A stretch of 56,002 nt of DNA, from assembly GCA_050633585.1 (NCBI GenBank), contig JBOEGT010000012.1:1-56002 (forward strand). Direction: 5' to 3'. Below are positions 7,381 to 16,303 of the stretch, in pieces. The DNA is from CALKZN01 sp050633585 (lineage in GTDB: Bacteria; Pseudomonadota; Gammaproteobacteria; Arenicellales; Arenicellaceae). The position numbers and the translations under genes were made by a program. Each line of letters opens with the position of its first letter. Position 1 is the first letter of the stretch. The notes below the pieces were generated by a model. That model saw only the letters and a list, made by a program, of their open reading frames with translations. It was not told the DNA's origin and did not search any database.

Positions 7381-8259
7381 TCATTCAGCCATTTTTTGCC
7401 AAAGGAGTTGGGCTTGGTGACTGATTGCTTGATTTCGAAGACGAATCATATAGATTGGAACGTAGCTATTTGATTGAAAATTTTCGATGTTAATGAGAAT
7501 CAACTGTTTGGCTTTCAATTCAGTTTTGACTAAATGTAATGGAATTCTGGCCCATCCCATCCCGGATAATACGAGTGATTTTTTGACTTGATAATCATTA
7601 ACGTACCACTTTCTGCCTGAAGGTAAAACGTGAATATGTTCATTGTTCTTTGAGTTACTTGCTGAGTTTTCGATCAAAATATGAGGAAAGGTATGCAATG
7701 TTTTTTGAGTGATGGGTTGTTGTGTTTTATGGAGGGGTAATATATTCGGTGAAATGACTGTCACCATATTGACTTGCATGATTTCCAGCAGGTCATGTCG
7801 ATCATCTAAACCATAGCGGGGGCCTATGGCAATTTCACAATGTCCTAACCGCAGTTGTTCTTCAACGCCTTGTAAATGACCACTTGTCATATTTAGATGT
7901 ATATCTTGATGTTTCTGTGTAAACGTTTGAAGGGTATTTAAGCACTCAACAGTCATGCAGATTGGGCTTAAACAGATATTTAATTCCGTGTGTGAACCTA
8001 TGGCTATTTCGTGACCTAATTTTTCCAACTGTTGTAATTGAGACAACGTATGTTTAGCTTGCTTGAAAAATAATTGTCCTTCATTCGTCAAAGTAGGGCG
8101 ATATGATTCTCTACTCAATAATTGCACATTGAATTGTTGCTCTAACGTTTGAACTGCTGCACTGATGGTAGGTTGAGTTTTATACAGTTTATTGGCGGCA
8201 GAACGAAAGCTACCTGTTTCAACAACTGCAATAAAAGCCTTAAGTTGATCAATTTTCAT
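7381..8259 (-). CDS. LysR-family regulator divergent from a TauE-type permease
   Basis: A 292-residue transcription regulator. Residues 1-60 form the LysR winged helix (MKIDQLKAFIAVVETGSF, then TQPTISAAVQTLE). Residues 90-290 form the effector-binding domain. It is divergent from the permease gene at 8362 with about 100 bases between them, the usual arrangement for a LysR protein and its target. The intergenic dyad at 8329-8348 is a candidate operator. The effector is unknown; the TauE-family neighbour suggests a sulfonate or organic acid. The TTL-like gene lies downstream on the same strand and might also be affected. Confidence 0.88.
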   Translation of the reverse strand: MKIDQLKAFIAVVETGSFRSAANKLYKTQPTISAAVQTLEQQFNVQLLSRESYRPTLTNEGQLFFKQAKHTLSQLQQLEKLGHEIAIGSHTELNICLSPICMTVECLNTLQTFTQKHQDIHLNMTSGHLQGVEEQLRLGHCEIAIGPRYGLDDRHDLLEIMQVNMVTVISPNILPLHKTQQPITQKTLHTFPHILIENSASNSKNNEHIHVLPSGRKWYVNDYQVKKSLVLSGMGWARIPLHLVKTELKAKQLILINIENFQSNSYVPIYMIRLRNQAISHQAQLLWQKMAE

Positions 8260-8328
8260 GATAGAAAAAATGAATCATTATGAGTGAAAGATGAAATTAT
8301 CTTACATTCATGCTTTGCCTTACGCTAC

Positions 8329-8348
8329 CGAATTAACTAACTAATTCG
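8329..8348. promoter_or_regulatory. Inverted repeat between the LysR gene and the TauE gene
   Basis: CGAATTA (8329-8335) and TAATTCG (8342-8348) form a perfect dyad around 6 bases. It ends 13 bases before the chosen TauE start, where a bound protein could block initiation or leader translation. It is a candidate LysR operator by position only. Confidence 0.35.
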
Positions 8349-8361
8349 AAAAGTGGTTTGT

Positions 8362-9081
8362 ATGGATGTTTTTATTTTATTACTTGCAGGTCTCATTACA
8401 GGGTTTTCGAAGTTCTCCATAGGTGGAATGGGTTTACTCATTCTTCCTATTATTATGATTGTGCAGCCAGGGCCTGAAGCATTAGGCGTATTAATCCCCG
8501 CGTATTTAATCACGGATGTTATGGCTGTCTCAAGTTATCGAAAAAATATTGCTTGGCGTGTGTTATTCCGGTTGTTGCCATTGGCGTTTATAGGCATTTT
8601 TATTGGCGGGCAGATACTATCTGAAATTCAAACAGAGCAATATGTGTTGGTGCTAGGTTTTATTATTATTGGGATGATTTTGTTGAGTGTATATTTGGAT
8701 TTTCGTCCAGCTGATTTTATGCGTCGCCCTCTAACAACTTATGCTGTAGGGCTGTTTGCAGGGTTTATTAGTTTAATTGCTAATGCTGCAGGCCCTTTAT
8801 TTAGCTTGTTTTTGATGGAACAAAAGCTTTCGAAAGAGGCTTATGTAAGCACGCGTGCATGGGCATTTTTTATCATCAACGTCAGCAAATTACCTATGTT
8901 GTATTCATTAAGTTTGGTTAATAAGGACACATTGTTGATGAGTGCAATGAATATACCGGGATTAATTGTCGGTGCGATAATAGGCTATTATTTGTTAAAT
9001 CAAATAAATTTAAAACAGTTTAAGTGGCTGATTCGGGTGATGGCGATATTGGCCGCTATAAAATTGTTTATTTTTTCATGA
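8362..9081 (+). CDS. TauE/SafE-family membrane exporter
   Basis: A 239-residue inner-membrane protein with about eight hydrophobic helices in two related halves, as in the TauE/SafE (DUF81) family. These proteins export sulfite, sulfoacetate or related small anions. The N-terminal half carries SKFSIGGMGLLILPI near residues 15-29, and the C-terminal half carries the family's asparagine-containing NAAGPLFSLF near 132. The ATG at 8362 is preferred; a GTG at 8353 in frame would add 3 residues. Neither has a strong Shine-Dalgarno. Regulation by the divergent LysR gene is likely. The exact substrate cannot be read from sequence. Confidence 0.82.
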   Translation: MDVFILLLAGLITGFSKFSIGGMGLLILPIIMIVQPGPEALGVLIPAYLITDVMAVSSYRKNIAWRVLFRLLPLAFIGIFIGGQILSEIQTEQYVLVLGFIIIGMILLSVYLDFRPADFMRRPLTTYAVGLFAGFISLIANAAGPLFSLFLMEQKLSKEAYVSTRAWAFFIINVSKLPMLYSLSLVNKDTLLMSAMNIPGLIVGAIIGYYLLNQINLKQFKWLIRVMAILAAIKLFIFS

Positions 9082-9310
9082 ATAGGGACTAAAAAATGCG
9101 CTTTATCCTATGTAGGTGATTACCTAGCAGGCTATCTAGAGGTAATCATTAGATAGCACCATATTTCAATGTGTTATCTTGTCATGGGTCTACAGTCATT
9201 TGACTTAGTTACTCACTCTTTGCCTCTGACTATTTACCTCTCACATAGGTGGTGTGACGGTGATTACTGCGTACTTGTTAAGTAGACACAGACTTTGTGC
9301 ATTGAGTGGG
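9082..9310. other. Convergent intergenic region with interleaved inverted repeats
   Basis: Between two converging genes, GATTACCT (9118-9125) pairs with AGGTAATC (9140-9147), and GCTATCTA (9131-9138) pairs with TAGATAGC (9150-9157). The two pairings interleave, and TAGGT/ACCTA (9114-9127) offers a third alternative. No T run follows, so this is not a normal terminator. No open reading frame of note is visible. Confidence 0.5.
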
Positions 9311-9943
9311 TTATTGTTTTGAGGAGTATTTTGGTAACTCCAAATGATAAATAATAGCTGCCATTCTAAGCCCAAAGCCGGCCAAAAAAGACAATCCAAC
9401 CGAAATGCTTGTGTCGATGTTCAATGAGTGCAAAGCAATAAATAATGTTGAACCTAAAACGGCGCATGTGATATACATTTCCGGTTGTGTAATGGTAAGT
9501 GTCTCGGTGCAGAGCACATCTCGAATAACGCCACCAAACGTCGCACTCATTACACCAGTGACAATAGCAATAATAGGAGGAGCCCCATGAGTCAGAGATA
9601 TTTGTGTACCGATGACGGCAAATGAAGCTAAACCCGCCGCATCTAACCAAAGCATCCATCGGCGTCGTAACCTCACTTGACTTGCGGCAAAGTAAGCAAC
9701 CAATGCAGCCCCGAAACAAATGTATATATATACGGGTTGTTGAACCCAGAAAACTGGCACGCTCAATAGTAGATCGCGCAGCGTACCACCGCCAATCGCT
9801 GTAACAGTTGCAATTAATAAAAAACCAAGAATATCCATTTCTTTTTCAGCAGCATAAACCCCTCCTGATAGAGCAAACACAACGATACCCAGCATAGAAA
9901 CCCAATGCACGAATTGCGGTATTATTTGTACAGTAATGTCCAT
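9311..9943 (-). CDS. TRIC-type cation channel family protein (UPF0126, YadS-like)
   Basis: A 210-residue inner-membrane protein with seven hydrophobic helices made of two repeats. Each repeat carries the family glycine motif: ATVTAIGGGTLRDLL near residues 45-59 and MSATFGGVIRDVL near 131-143. Bacterial members are homotrimeric potassium or cation channels related to animal TRIC channels. Both motifs are intact and the length is normal. It stands alone, converging with the TauE gene and divergent from the YHS-domain gene. Physiological role in this organism is not evident. Confidence 0.88.
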   Translation of the reverse strand: MDITVQIIPQFVHWVSMLGIVVFALSGGVYAAEKEMDILGFLLIATVTAIGGGTLRDLLLSVPVFWVQQPVYIYICFGAALVAYFAASQVRLRRRWMLWLDAAGLASFAVIGTQISLTHGAPPIIAIVTGVMSATFGGVIRDVLCTETLTITQPEMYITCAVLGSTLFIALHSLNIDTSISVGLSFLAGFGLRMAAIIYHLELPKYSSKQ

Positions 9944-10105
9944 AGTCGGTGCGTGTTTACATTCGTTATGTGCTTAAATGTTCTTACAGGCCATCTAAAA
10001 AAGAATTTACCAAGAAGAACATAACAGATTTTTTGAAAATAAAAGCATGAAAATTCCGTTTTAAAGGGTCTAAATAGAGAGAGAAAATTAAAATAGGATA
10101 AACAA

Positions 10106-10564
10106 ATGCGACCTTTAAAAGCTATTATGACTATATTCGTTTTAGTCAGTGCGTTGCTGGTTAGCCTGGCTGCTTCAGCTATATCTCCAGTGTATACAGA
10201 GCGTGGTTCCAATATTGCCATTAAAGGCTATGACCCTGTGGCATATTTTAAACAAAACAAACCAGTAAAAGGTGATGAATCTTTTACTTATGAATACAAT
10301 GGCGCTAAGTGGTTGTTTTCTTCTGAAGAAAATAAACAGCTTTTTGCAAGTGATCCTGAGCAATATAGCCCGCAGTATGGCGGATATTGTGCTTATGCAG
10401 TCTCACGAAATATGACCGCATCGATAAGGCCTGAGTTATTTATTATTAACGAAGGTAAGTTGTATTTAAACTACAACAAAACGGTAAACAAACGTTTTTT
10501 AAAAAATAAAGATACACACATAGCTAGAGCAGACAGGAACTGGCCTAATATATTAAAGCGATAA
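10106..10564 (+). CDS. Exported YHS-domain protein
   Basis: A 152-residue protein with an N-terminal signal sequence (hydrophobic residues 8-27, probable cleavage after SAIS). It has one YHS domain around residues 34-95, including GYDPVAYF and the terminal GGYCAYAVS. YHS domains are small modules often linked to metal or copper handling, though their ligand is often unknown. The start ATG at 10106 follows AGGATA. It is monocistronic as far as can be seen; the response regulator gene begins about 90 bases downstream. Family assignment is good and function is open. Confidence 0.8.
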   Translation: MRPLKAIMTIFVLVSALLVSLAASAISPVYTERGSNIAIKGYDPVAYFKQNKPVKGDESFTYEYNGAKWLFSSEENKQLFASDPEQYSPQYGGYCAYAVSRNMTASIRPELFIINEGKLYLNYNKTVNKRFLKNKDTHIARADRNWPNILKR

Positions 10565-10655
10565 CTAGGTGCGTGAATGAAAGCCGTTAAATTGCTTTTT
10601 GTAATTCATCAGTGGTAGTGTTTTAGGAATCAATACAAACCAAGTGAGTTTTGAA

Positions 10656-11585
10656 ATGTCTTCAAGAAAAACGGAAAAAAAATATAAAGTGTTATTTGTT
10701 GACGATGAACGTCGAGTTACGACGGCTCTTCGGTCAATTTTTCGCCAAGAATACAAGGTGTTTGTTGCCAATAGTGGTGTTGATGCACTGACGTTGTTAG
10801 CGGAAAATGATATTGATGTGATTGTCAGTGATCAAAGGATGCCGAATATGTTGGGGCATCAATTGTTGGCTGAAGTACAAAAACGACATCCCCGAACAAT
10901 GCGTATTTTGCTGACAGGCTTTACTGATAAAGAAGCGATTATTCGAAATATCAATGAAGGCCAGGTGTATCGTTTTTTGAATAAACCTTGGCAGAACGAT
11001 GAAATCCGTCGCATCATTGCTGAAGCAGCCCTCGCTTCAGAATTTGAAGTGCAAAGTGCTATTAAAGAAGTGAATGCTGAAGGTGTTTCTTCAAAAAAAC
11101 CAGCTATTCACATACTTGAAGAAGGCGATTCTTTACAGAATCAAATAAAGCACTTTGATGCATTAAACGGTTCAAAAATCACCATATCAGACAACTTCGA
11201 AGATTCACTCAAAGTGATTGATAACAGCAGTCGCATTGGTCTTTTTATCATCCAAATGCCTAAAAATATTTCTGAAACTTTACAAACGATTTCAATGTTG
11301 AAGAAGGCGCGGCCCGAATTGCTCACCATGGTTTTAGCCAAGGATTCAGACTCAAATGTGATTTCACAACTTATTAATGTTGGACAAGTTTTCAGATATT
11401 TTTCGGACCCTTGTGATTCGTTAGTCTTAGAAGATTCCATAGACATGGCATTTAGAGCGCACCTAGTTTTGAAAGATCAGAAAAAAGCCCGTATGCGAGT
11501 TAAAGTTGAACAAAAAGAGTTAGTTTTTTCTGACAAAGTGAAACAATTTTTTGCTAAGTTTGGTTTGAATCGTTCTGAAGCCTAA
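10656..11585 (+). CDS. Response regulator with one active and one degenerate receiver
   Basis: A 309-residue two-receiver protein without a DNA-binding or enzymatic output domain. The first receiver (10-130) is complete: acidic Asp16/Asp17, phospho-acceptor Asp59 in VSDQRMP, Thr87 and Lys110 in FLNKPW. The second (150-270) keeps the fold but has Gln200 where Asp is expected (FIIQMPKN), Ala228 for Thr and Asp251 for Lys. It should not be phosphorylated. A basic tail follows (270-309). The ATG at 10656 follows AGTGAG; a GTG at 10644 in frame is an alternative. It converges with a histidine kinase across a shared terminator, so the pair is probably cognate. Confidence 0.85.
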   Translation: MSSRKTEKKYKVLFVDDERRVTTALRSIFRQEYKVFVANSGVDALTLLAENDIDVIVSDQRMPNMLGHQLLAEVQKRHPRTMRILLTGFTDKEAIIRNINEGQVYRFLNKPWQNDEIRRIIAEAALASEFEVQSAIKEVNAEGVSSKKPAIHILEEGDSLQNQIKHFDALNGSKITISDNFEDSLKVIDNSSRIGLFIIQMPKNISETLQTISMLKKARPELLTMVLAKDSDSNVISQLINVGQVFRYFSDPCDSLVLEDSIDMAFRAHLVLKDQKKARMRVKVEQKELVFSDKVKQFFAKFGLNRSEA

Positions 11586-11634
11586 GCGTGTTGCTTGGCG
11601 TTTCATTAGCTGATTTAAAAAATATTTAAAAAAG

Positions 11635-11675
11635 AAGCCGCTGGAACGTTCACTTTCCAGCGGCTTTTTTGCTTC
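11635..11675. terminator. Bidirectional terminator between the regulator and the kinase
   Basis: AAGCCGCTGGAA (11635-11646) pairs perfectly with TTCCAGCGGCTT (11655-11666), followed by T's on the plus strand and preceded by an A-rich stretch for the minus strand. Confidence 0.9.
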
Positions 11676-11686
11676 TAGGTTCTCGG

Positions 11687-13429
11687 TTATTCTTCATTTT
11701 TAATAGGTAAGGTAACAGTGATGACTGTGCCTACATTCACTTCAGACTCAACCTCTATTGAACCTTTATGGGCTTCAATGATTTTATAAGCAATCGACAT
11801 GCCTAAACCAGTACCTTCCCCGATAGGTTTAGAGGTGAAAAATGGATCAAACATTTTTTGTTTTGTTGCTTCGTCCATACCTGAGCCAGTATCACTAAAA
11901 CGGATCGATATTTTTTCTCCAATATGTTCTGTCGTAATGGTTAATCTGCCTCCTTCAATGCCAATTGCTTGAGCGGCGTTGGTAACAATATTTAAAAACA
12001 ACTGATTAAGCTTTGAGGGGATGCATTCAATTTCTGGTGTTGAGCCATAATTTTTCTCAACCGTGACTTGGTTTTCTTTAATATGATTAGTAGCAATGGT
12101 CAATGTGTTATCTAAGCAAGATTCAATCGCAACACTTTCAGTCGTTTGGCGATCAAGCCTAGCAAAATCTTTCAGGCTAACCACCAAATTAGAGATTTCT
12201 CCAAGCCCATGGCTTCCGTCTTCCAATAGCTCTTTGCTTTCTTCATAAATTTCAGCCGTTTCTAATTGTTCATAGTCAATAACTGTCTTTTTTACTAATT
12301 GCGCGACTTTGTTGTTATCACGTTGAGGGGATTTAAGCTCGTCATAAAGGCTTTGAATGTTCACTAGGGACTTGTTGATGTCATTCATATTGGATATTAC
12401 GCTGGTAACATTGCTGCTCACATAGGCCAGTGGCGTATTCATTTCATGCGCGACCCCTGCAACCATTCCACCAAGAGAAGCGAGCTTTTCAGATTGAATT
12501 AACTGTTCTTGTGATTCTTGCAGCTCAGAATAGGCTGCTTCAATTTCTTCAGTTCTTTCCGCTACTTTTTTCTCTAAGCCTTGGAAGCTTTTTCGTAGCA
12601 TGAAGCCCAGAAAAATTAAGGAAATAAGTAATATAACTCCATAGATGGTGAGCGCATTACGCAAGTTGTTAGATTTAGCGACAGCTGAGTCGTAAAAGTT
12701 AATATAAGCGGTTTCTACATCTTTTAATACGATACTACTGGGTTCACTGATAGCTGATATCAGCGATTTTTGTGTTGATTCATGGGTTTTTATCATTGTT
12801 TTGACGTTGCTAATATAGTCGTCAAGTTCAGCCGGTAGTTCAAGTTTAGATCGCAGTGCGCTGACTTCTGATAAACGTTCGTTGACTAATAGCTTGTTTT
12901 CTACACTGCCATTGAGTAAAAAATTTGAGACATCTGTGTTTGCTTTGTGAAGAGTGCTTAATGCCTCAATATCTCCTTGGCTTTGATTTAAGGCAGAAAA
13001 TACACCAATCAATTTTTGAGAGAATTTAGGGAAACGTTCACTTTCTTTATTGAATAATGAGTTTTGCTCTTTAAAAACCTCTACAAAGTCTAATTTTTCA
13101 ATGAGAAGTTCATCAAAAGCGTAGACAGCCTGGTCTAAATCGGCAATTTGCTCAATTTCTTCGAAAGCTGCCGAAAAACGTAAATTGTCAAATTCTTCAC
13201 TAATTTGGCGTGAGATATCGATTAACTTGTCATAGTCTTTTTCAATACCATAACGAGATTTTAAGAGTAATTCATTGAGCTCATTATCAAGTAAAACAAG
13301 GTTTCGAATGGAATCAGTCGTTTCGATAAATACTTCTTGATCTAAGTTTTTATTGTCCTTAAACGCAAAATAACCAAGAACTGCTCCAATGAGCATTAAG
13401 AATGAAATGGCAAAAATAATTTTTTTCAT
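11687..13429 (-). CDS. Membrane sensor histidine kinase
   Basis: A 580-residue kinase. A membrane helix (3-22) and a second (262-281) bracket a periplasmic helical sensor of about 235 residues. A coiled coil (284-315), a HisKA domain with His near 328 in AHEMNTPLAYV, and a HATPase domain follow. The HATPase shows the N box LFLNIVTNAAQAI, then DTGSGMD and GTGLGMSI. The layout resembles DctB-like or RpfC-unrelated membrane kinases with all-helical sensors. The ligand is not predictable. It converges with the two-receiver protein at 10656, its most likely partner. All catalytic boxes are intact. Confidence 0.88.
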   Translation of the reverse strand: MKKIIFAISFLMLIGAVLGYFAFKDNKNLDQEVFIETTDSIRNLVLLDNELNELLLKSRYGIEKDYDKLIDISRQISEEFDNLRFSAAFEEIEQIADLDQAVYAFDELLIEKLDFVEVFKEQNSLFNKESERFPKFSQKLIGVFSALNQSQGDIEALSTLHKANTDVSNFLLNGSVENKLLVNERLSEVSALRSKLELPAELDDYISNVKTMIKTHESTQKSLISAISEPSSIVLKDVETAYINFYDSAVAKSNNLRNALTIYGVILLISLIFLGFMLRKSFQGLEKKVAERTEEIEAAYSELQESQEQLIQSEKLASLGGMVAGVAHEMNTPLAYVSSNVTSVISNMNDINKSLVNIQSLYDELKSPQRDNNKVAQLVKKTVIDYEQLETAEIYEESKELLEDGSHGLGEISNLVVSLKDFARLDRQTTESVAIESCLDNTLTIATNHIKENQVTVEKNYGSTPEIECIPSKLNQLFLNIVTNAAQAIGIEGGRLTITTEHIGEKISIRFSDTGSGMDEATKQKMFDPFFTSKPIGEGTGLGMSIAYKIIEAHKGSIEVESEVNVGTVITVTLPIKNEE

Positions 13430-13640
13430 AAAATTGTCTCAATATTGAAATCCATTAAACTCAACAAAAATCATGAATTTAGTGAGCTACTTTAACAGAG
13501 ACCGTTATGTAGTCCGTTTCATTACAGTTTTGTTATGTATTGTCGGCGTTTCCTCTGAATGTCGTGTGTAATCAATTAGGCTCCGTTGATGATCATCAGC
13601 ATGACTTTGATGGATGTACTCATTCTAAACCTAACTGATT

Positions 13641-14693
13641 TTACGTATACTTTTTTTCACAATTTTTAGGCTTTGCCCAAAACTGCATTAGCCATGGAAT
13701 AAACAAAAAACCAAACAGTGAGCGTATGACATGATGTGCTGTAACCATGACAGGGTCTATATCAAGTGCAAACGCGATTAACACCATTTCAGAAAGGCCT
13801 CCAGGCGCCATAATTAATAGACTGCTATCAAAAGGAATGTCTAAAAAAATATGTAGCAACCAACCTGAAATAATTGTAAAAGTCAGAAGTATTAACGCGT
13901 ATGGAAGGTGAATAGAGAGCATTCGTTTCCATTGATGCTTGTTCAAGTGTTGAAAGTGTAGGCCTATTGATGCGCCGATAATAATTTGCGCGATAGGGAT
14001 CAGCCACTTACCTGTGCTAGCATCAGGGGTTAAACCCGTCACGCTCAATATAGCGGCTAACAACATTGGCCCAAACAACGCGGGTGTCATGATATGGCAG
14101 GCTTTTCCTGAATAAAAACCAAGTAAAGCAACACCTAGAGGCCATGCGTAATTAATGACAGCATCAGGCGTTTTAACAGCATTGACGGTATCCGGCAAAC
14201 TTGCACTAAAATCACCAATAACAAAAGTAATGAGTAAAGGTATACAGCTAATCACTACAAAGAGACGACTTGTGTGGTTCATTGCAATGAGTTGCACGTC
14301 GCAGGTTCTTTCTAAGCTGAGTGCCGTGATTTGTGATATTGAACCTGGATAAGTTGCTAATAAAGCGCTCAGGCGGCTCGTAGAGGTTCGATGAAGAAAA
14401 AAATATGTCCCAACAATGACTAATAATAATTGAAAACAGAGCATTGCGGTAATAGACGGCGCGTATTTCAGTAGTAGCGAAAAAATGTTGGCATTAACCA
14501 GTGCCCCGACTACGGTGCCAAGCAATGCCGTAGCACTCAGTCTTAACGTTTTATGAACATGGAGCTGTTTTAAAAACTGACTAGACAAAGCCGTCAATAG
14601 CATAGCTCCTAGAAGCCATGCTAACGGCATTTGAGTCAAATGAAGCAGGGCACCTCCTAAAGAGGCGATGCCCAGAGTTAGCAGATGTTTCAT
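13641..14693 (-). CDS. AbrB-family membrane transporter (first copy)
   Basis: A 350-residue inner-membrane protein with about ten helices in two similar halves. Each half contains a PG signature: TYPGSISQITALSLER near residues 114-129 and MAPGGLSEMVLIAFALD near 295-311. This fits the AbrB (PF05145) family, once mislabelled as ammonia monooxygenase and likely to be transporters. It overlaps the dehydrogenase-like gene upstream by 4 bases (ATGA), so the two are translationally coupled. A second AbrB gene next to another hydroxyacid dehydrogenase lies at 28555. Substrate unknown; a 2-hydroxy acid is suggested by context. Confidence 0.82.
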   Translation of the reverse strand: MKHLLTLGIASLGGALLHLTQMPLAWLLGAMLLTALSSQFLKQLHVHKTLRLSATALLGTVVGALVNANIFSLLLKYAPSITAMLCFQLLLVIVGTYFFLHRTSTSRLSALLATYPGSISQITALSLERTCDVQLIAMNHTSRLFVVISCIPLLITFVIGDFSASLPDTVNAVKTPDAVINYAWPLGVALLGFYSGKACHIMTPALFGPMLLAAILSVTGLTPDASTGKWLIPIAQIIIGASIGLHFQHLNKHQWKRMLSIHLPYALILLTFTIISGWLLHIFLDIPFDSSLLIMAPGGLSEMVLIAFALDIDPVMVTAHHVIRSLFGFLFIPWLMQFWAKPKNCEKKYT

Positions 14694-15895
14694 GCGGCAT
14701 CAAAAGAGCGATTTTTTAAAGGTCCGGCCCGATTTGAATGGTTTAGTAGTTGCTTTGCATAGGTGGCGTATACTTTTTCGGTGTCATAGAAATGTTGAGG
14801 GTTAACGATATATGATTCAATATCCATGTCGTCGTGCGGGCGAGGAATAGTCATGAGTAGTTTCGTCGTCGATAAACCTGAATGTTTAAAAATCACATTT
14901 AATAAAGCTCGATCCAAACGTGTTAAGCCATCTTTGCAATAAAAAGCTTTTCCGGCCTGAGCATCTATCGCTTTACAGTGATATCTCTCATAAACTTCAG
15001 CCGCATAACTATGCCCTGTGTCAATGCGAACTTTTTTGATTTGCTTTCCGAGTATTTTCTGGTTCATCCAGCTGAGTGCATCTTCCGAAAAAACTCTGGG
15101 GTTTGATGCCGAAACTATGGTTGCTCCTACGGCTATTTTTTTTATCGTAGACACATCAATCATGTCTTCATTATGGCGTTGTTCTTTTTCTAACCACCAA
15201 GGAACGGATATTGCAACGTAATTCGCACAATCTAACGTGCTTTCAAGGCTAGAATGGTAAGAAATGTTTGCATTTTCAATGCGATTTTTCTCCAAAAAGC
15301 TTTGAATATAGTCAATTTTACGATTTCGACGTTTCACCTCAGAGTGAGACATGAGTGAATCACTGATCACTTTGATGTTTAAACCATTTTTTACCGCCGC
15401 TTTAATGATCGGTAAGCCAATATCTCCAGCACCGATCACAGCAATGGTCTCTCCAGGGGTAGATGAGGTAAAGTCTAATTGTTGTAGCATATGTCTTGCG
15501 ACATATGGAGAATTAATGCCTGGAGTGTTTTTGAGTTCGATACCATATGCTTTTGCGAGTTCAACGGGTATTCCGCCTAGTTCGGTTCCTCTACGTATGA
15601 TCATTGGTTCAACTTGTTTAGGAGCAGTTTTATCGAGCAATGATTTCCCCCATGCTCGAATGGCTGATTCTGGAATCGTATTGTTTCCTATGACCACTAC
15701 GTCAGGTTTGAAAGATTTAATGCTCTCTTCCATGGTTAAATGCATGATGTTGTTCTTACGCCAGCCTTGTTGTAAGCCAACATTGGGTTGGTAAAATAAG
15801 CGAGCATTGTCGAATTGAATGACTTTGTTTTCAATTAAGCCAAGTAGATCAACCGTATCTCGGTGTAGGGGGAAAGTGATATATATTCGTGCCAT
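14690..15895 (-). CDS. Divergent NAD-binding dehydrogenase, D-2-hydroxyacid dehydrogenase-like
   Basis: A 401-residue protein with a Rossmann segment near residues 148-175 (IAVIGAGDIGLPIIKAA). The domain order resembles D-isomer-specific 2-hydroxyacid dehydrogenases. The usual N-T-x-R-G motif is replaced by SASNPRVFSED near 262-272, which may still offer an arginine. The family's DEEP and SPH motifs are not obvious; HSYAAEVYERYH occurs instead. It may therefore be a remote or altered member. It lies at the head of a two-gene operon, overlapping the AbrB permease by 4 bases. That coupling suggests it acts on the transported compound. Function is uncertain. Confidence 0.6.
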   Translation of the reverse strand: MARIYITFPLHRDTVDLLGLIENKVIQFDNARLFYQPNVGLQQGWRKNNIMHLTMEESIKSFKPDVVVIGNNTIPESAIRAWGKSLLDKTAPKQVEPMIIRRGTELGGIPVELAKAYGIELKNTPGINSPYVARHMLQQLDFTSSTPGETIAVIGAGDIGLPIIKAAVKNGLNIKVISDSLMSHSEVKRRNRKIDYIQSFLEKNRIENANISYHSSLESTLDCANYVAISVPWWLEKEQRHNEDMIDVSTIKKIAVGATIVSASNPRVFSEDALSWMNQKILGKQIKKVRIDTGHSYAAEVYERYHCKAIDAQAGKAFYCKDGLTRLDRALLNVIFKHSGLSTTKLLMTIPRPHDDMDIESYIVNPQHFYDTEKVYATYAKQLLNHSNRAGPLKNRSFDAA

Positions 15896-16303
15896 TGTTT
15901 CATTCTCTCGTTTTAAAAATTAAGAATAAAGGTACGCAAATACGGATAGAGCACCTCGTTCATTTGTGTGTGAACTGCAGACTGCGGGAGAGACTCTAAC
16001 ACGGTAGTTTTACAAAAATGTGCCTTAGACATTACCGTTGCAATTACCGTAGATTCATTAAGTAAGCTTAACTGAATGGTAAATTTAAATGATGATAAGT
16101 ATTTGATATATATAGTACAAATGGCACGTCTTCTGCTCATTATTATTGTTTTGAACGTGCTTGTAAGCATAGCGTTTTTAAACAATATTGGTTAAGTGAT
16201 GCTGGTTCTTGAAAGCTATTCTTTGTTGACAAAGGATGGACTTGTTGGACTGTTTACCGTATTTTGAATGACGAAAAAATTCATTACATAGCGGGTGTCA
16301 AGA
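15896..16303. other. Divergent intergenic region
   Basis: This stretch of about 408 bases separates the dehydrogenase operon from the methyltransferase. It contains the direct repeat ATTACCGT at 16031-16038 and 16043-16050, a 12-base period. A TTGACA at 16226-16231 has no good -10 at standard spacing. I see no convincing gene. Confidence 0.4.

Noticed and set aside
1..9300. An integrated element bounded by a duplicated tRNA end
   Set aside because: No integrase gene and no second copy of the tRNA 3' sequence were found in the window, so boundaries cannot be supported.
13587..13598. 12-base palindrome TGATGATCATCA between the AbrB gene and the kinase gene
   Set aside because: A single short palindrome with no other signals nearby; it is too likely by chance to call a site.
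15913..16185. A 90-residue open frame on the minus strand in a divergent gap
   Set aside because: No ribosome binding site and no recognisable domain. The region is more simply the promoter space for two divergent operons.
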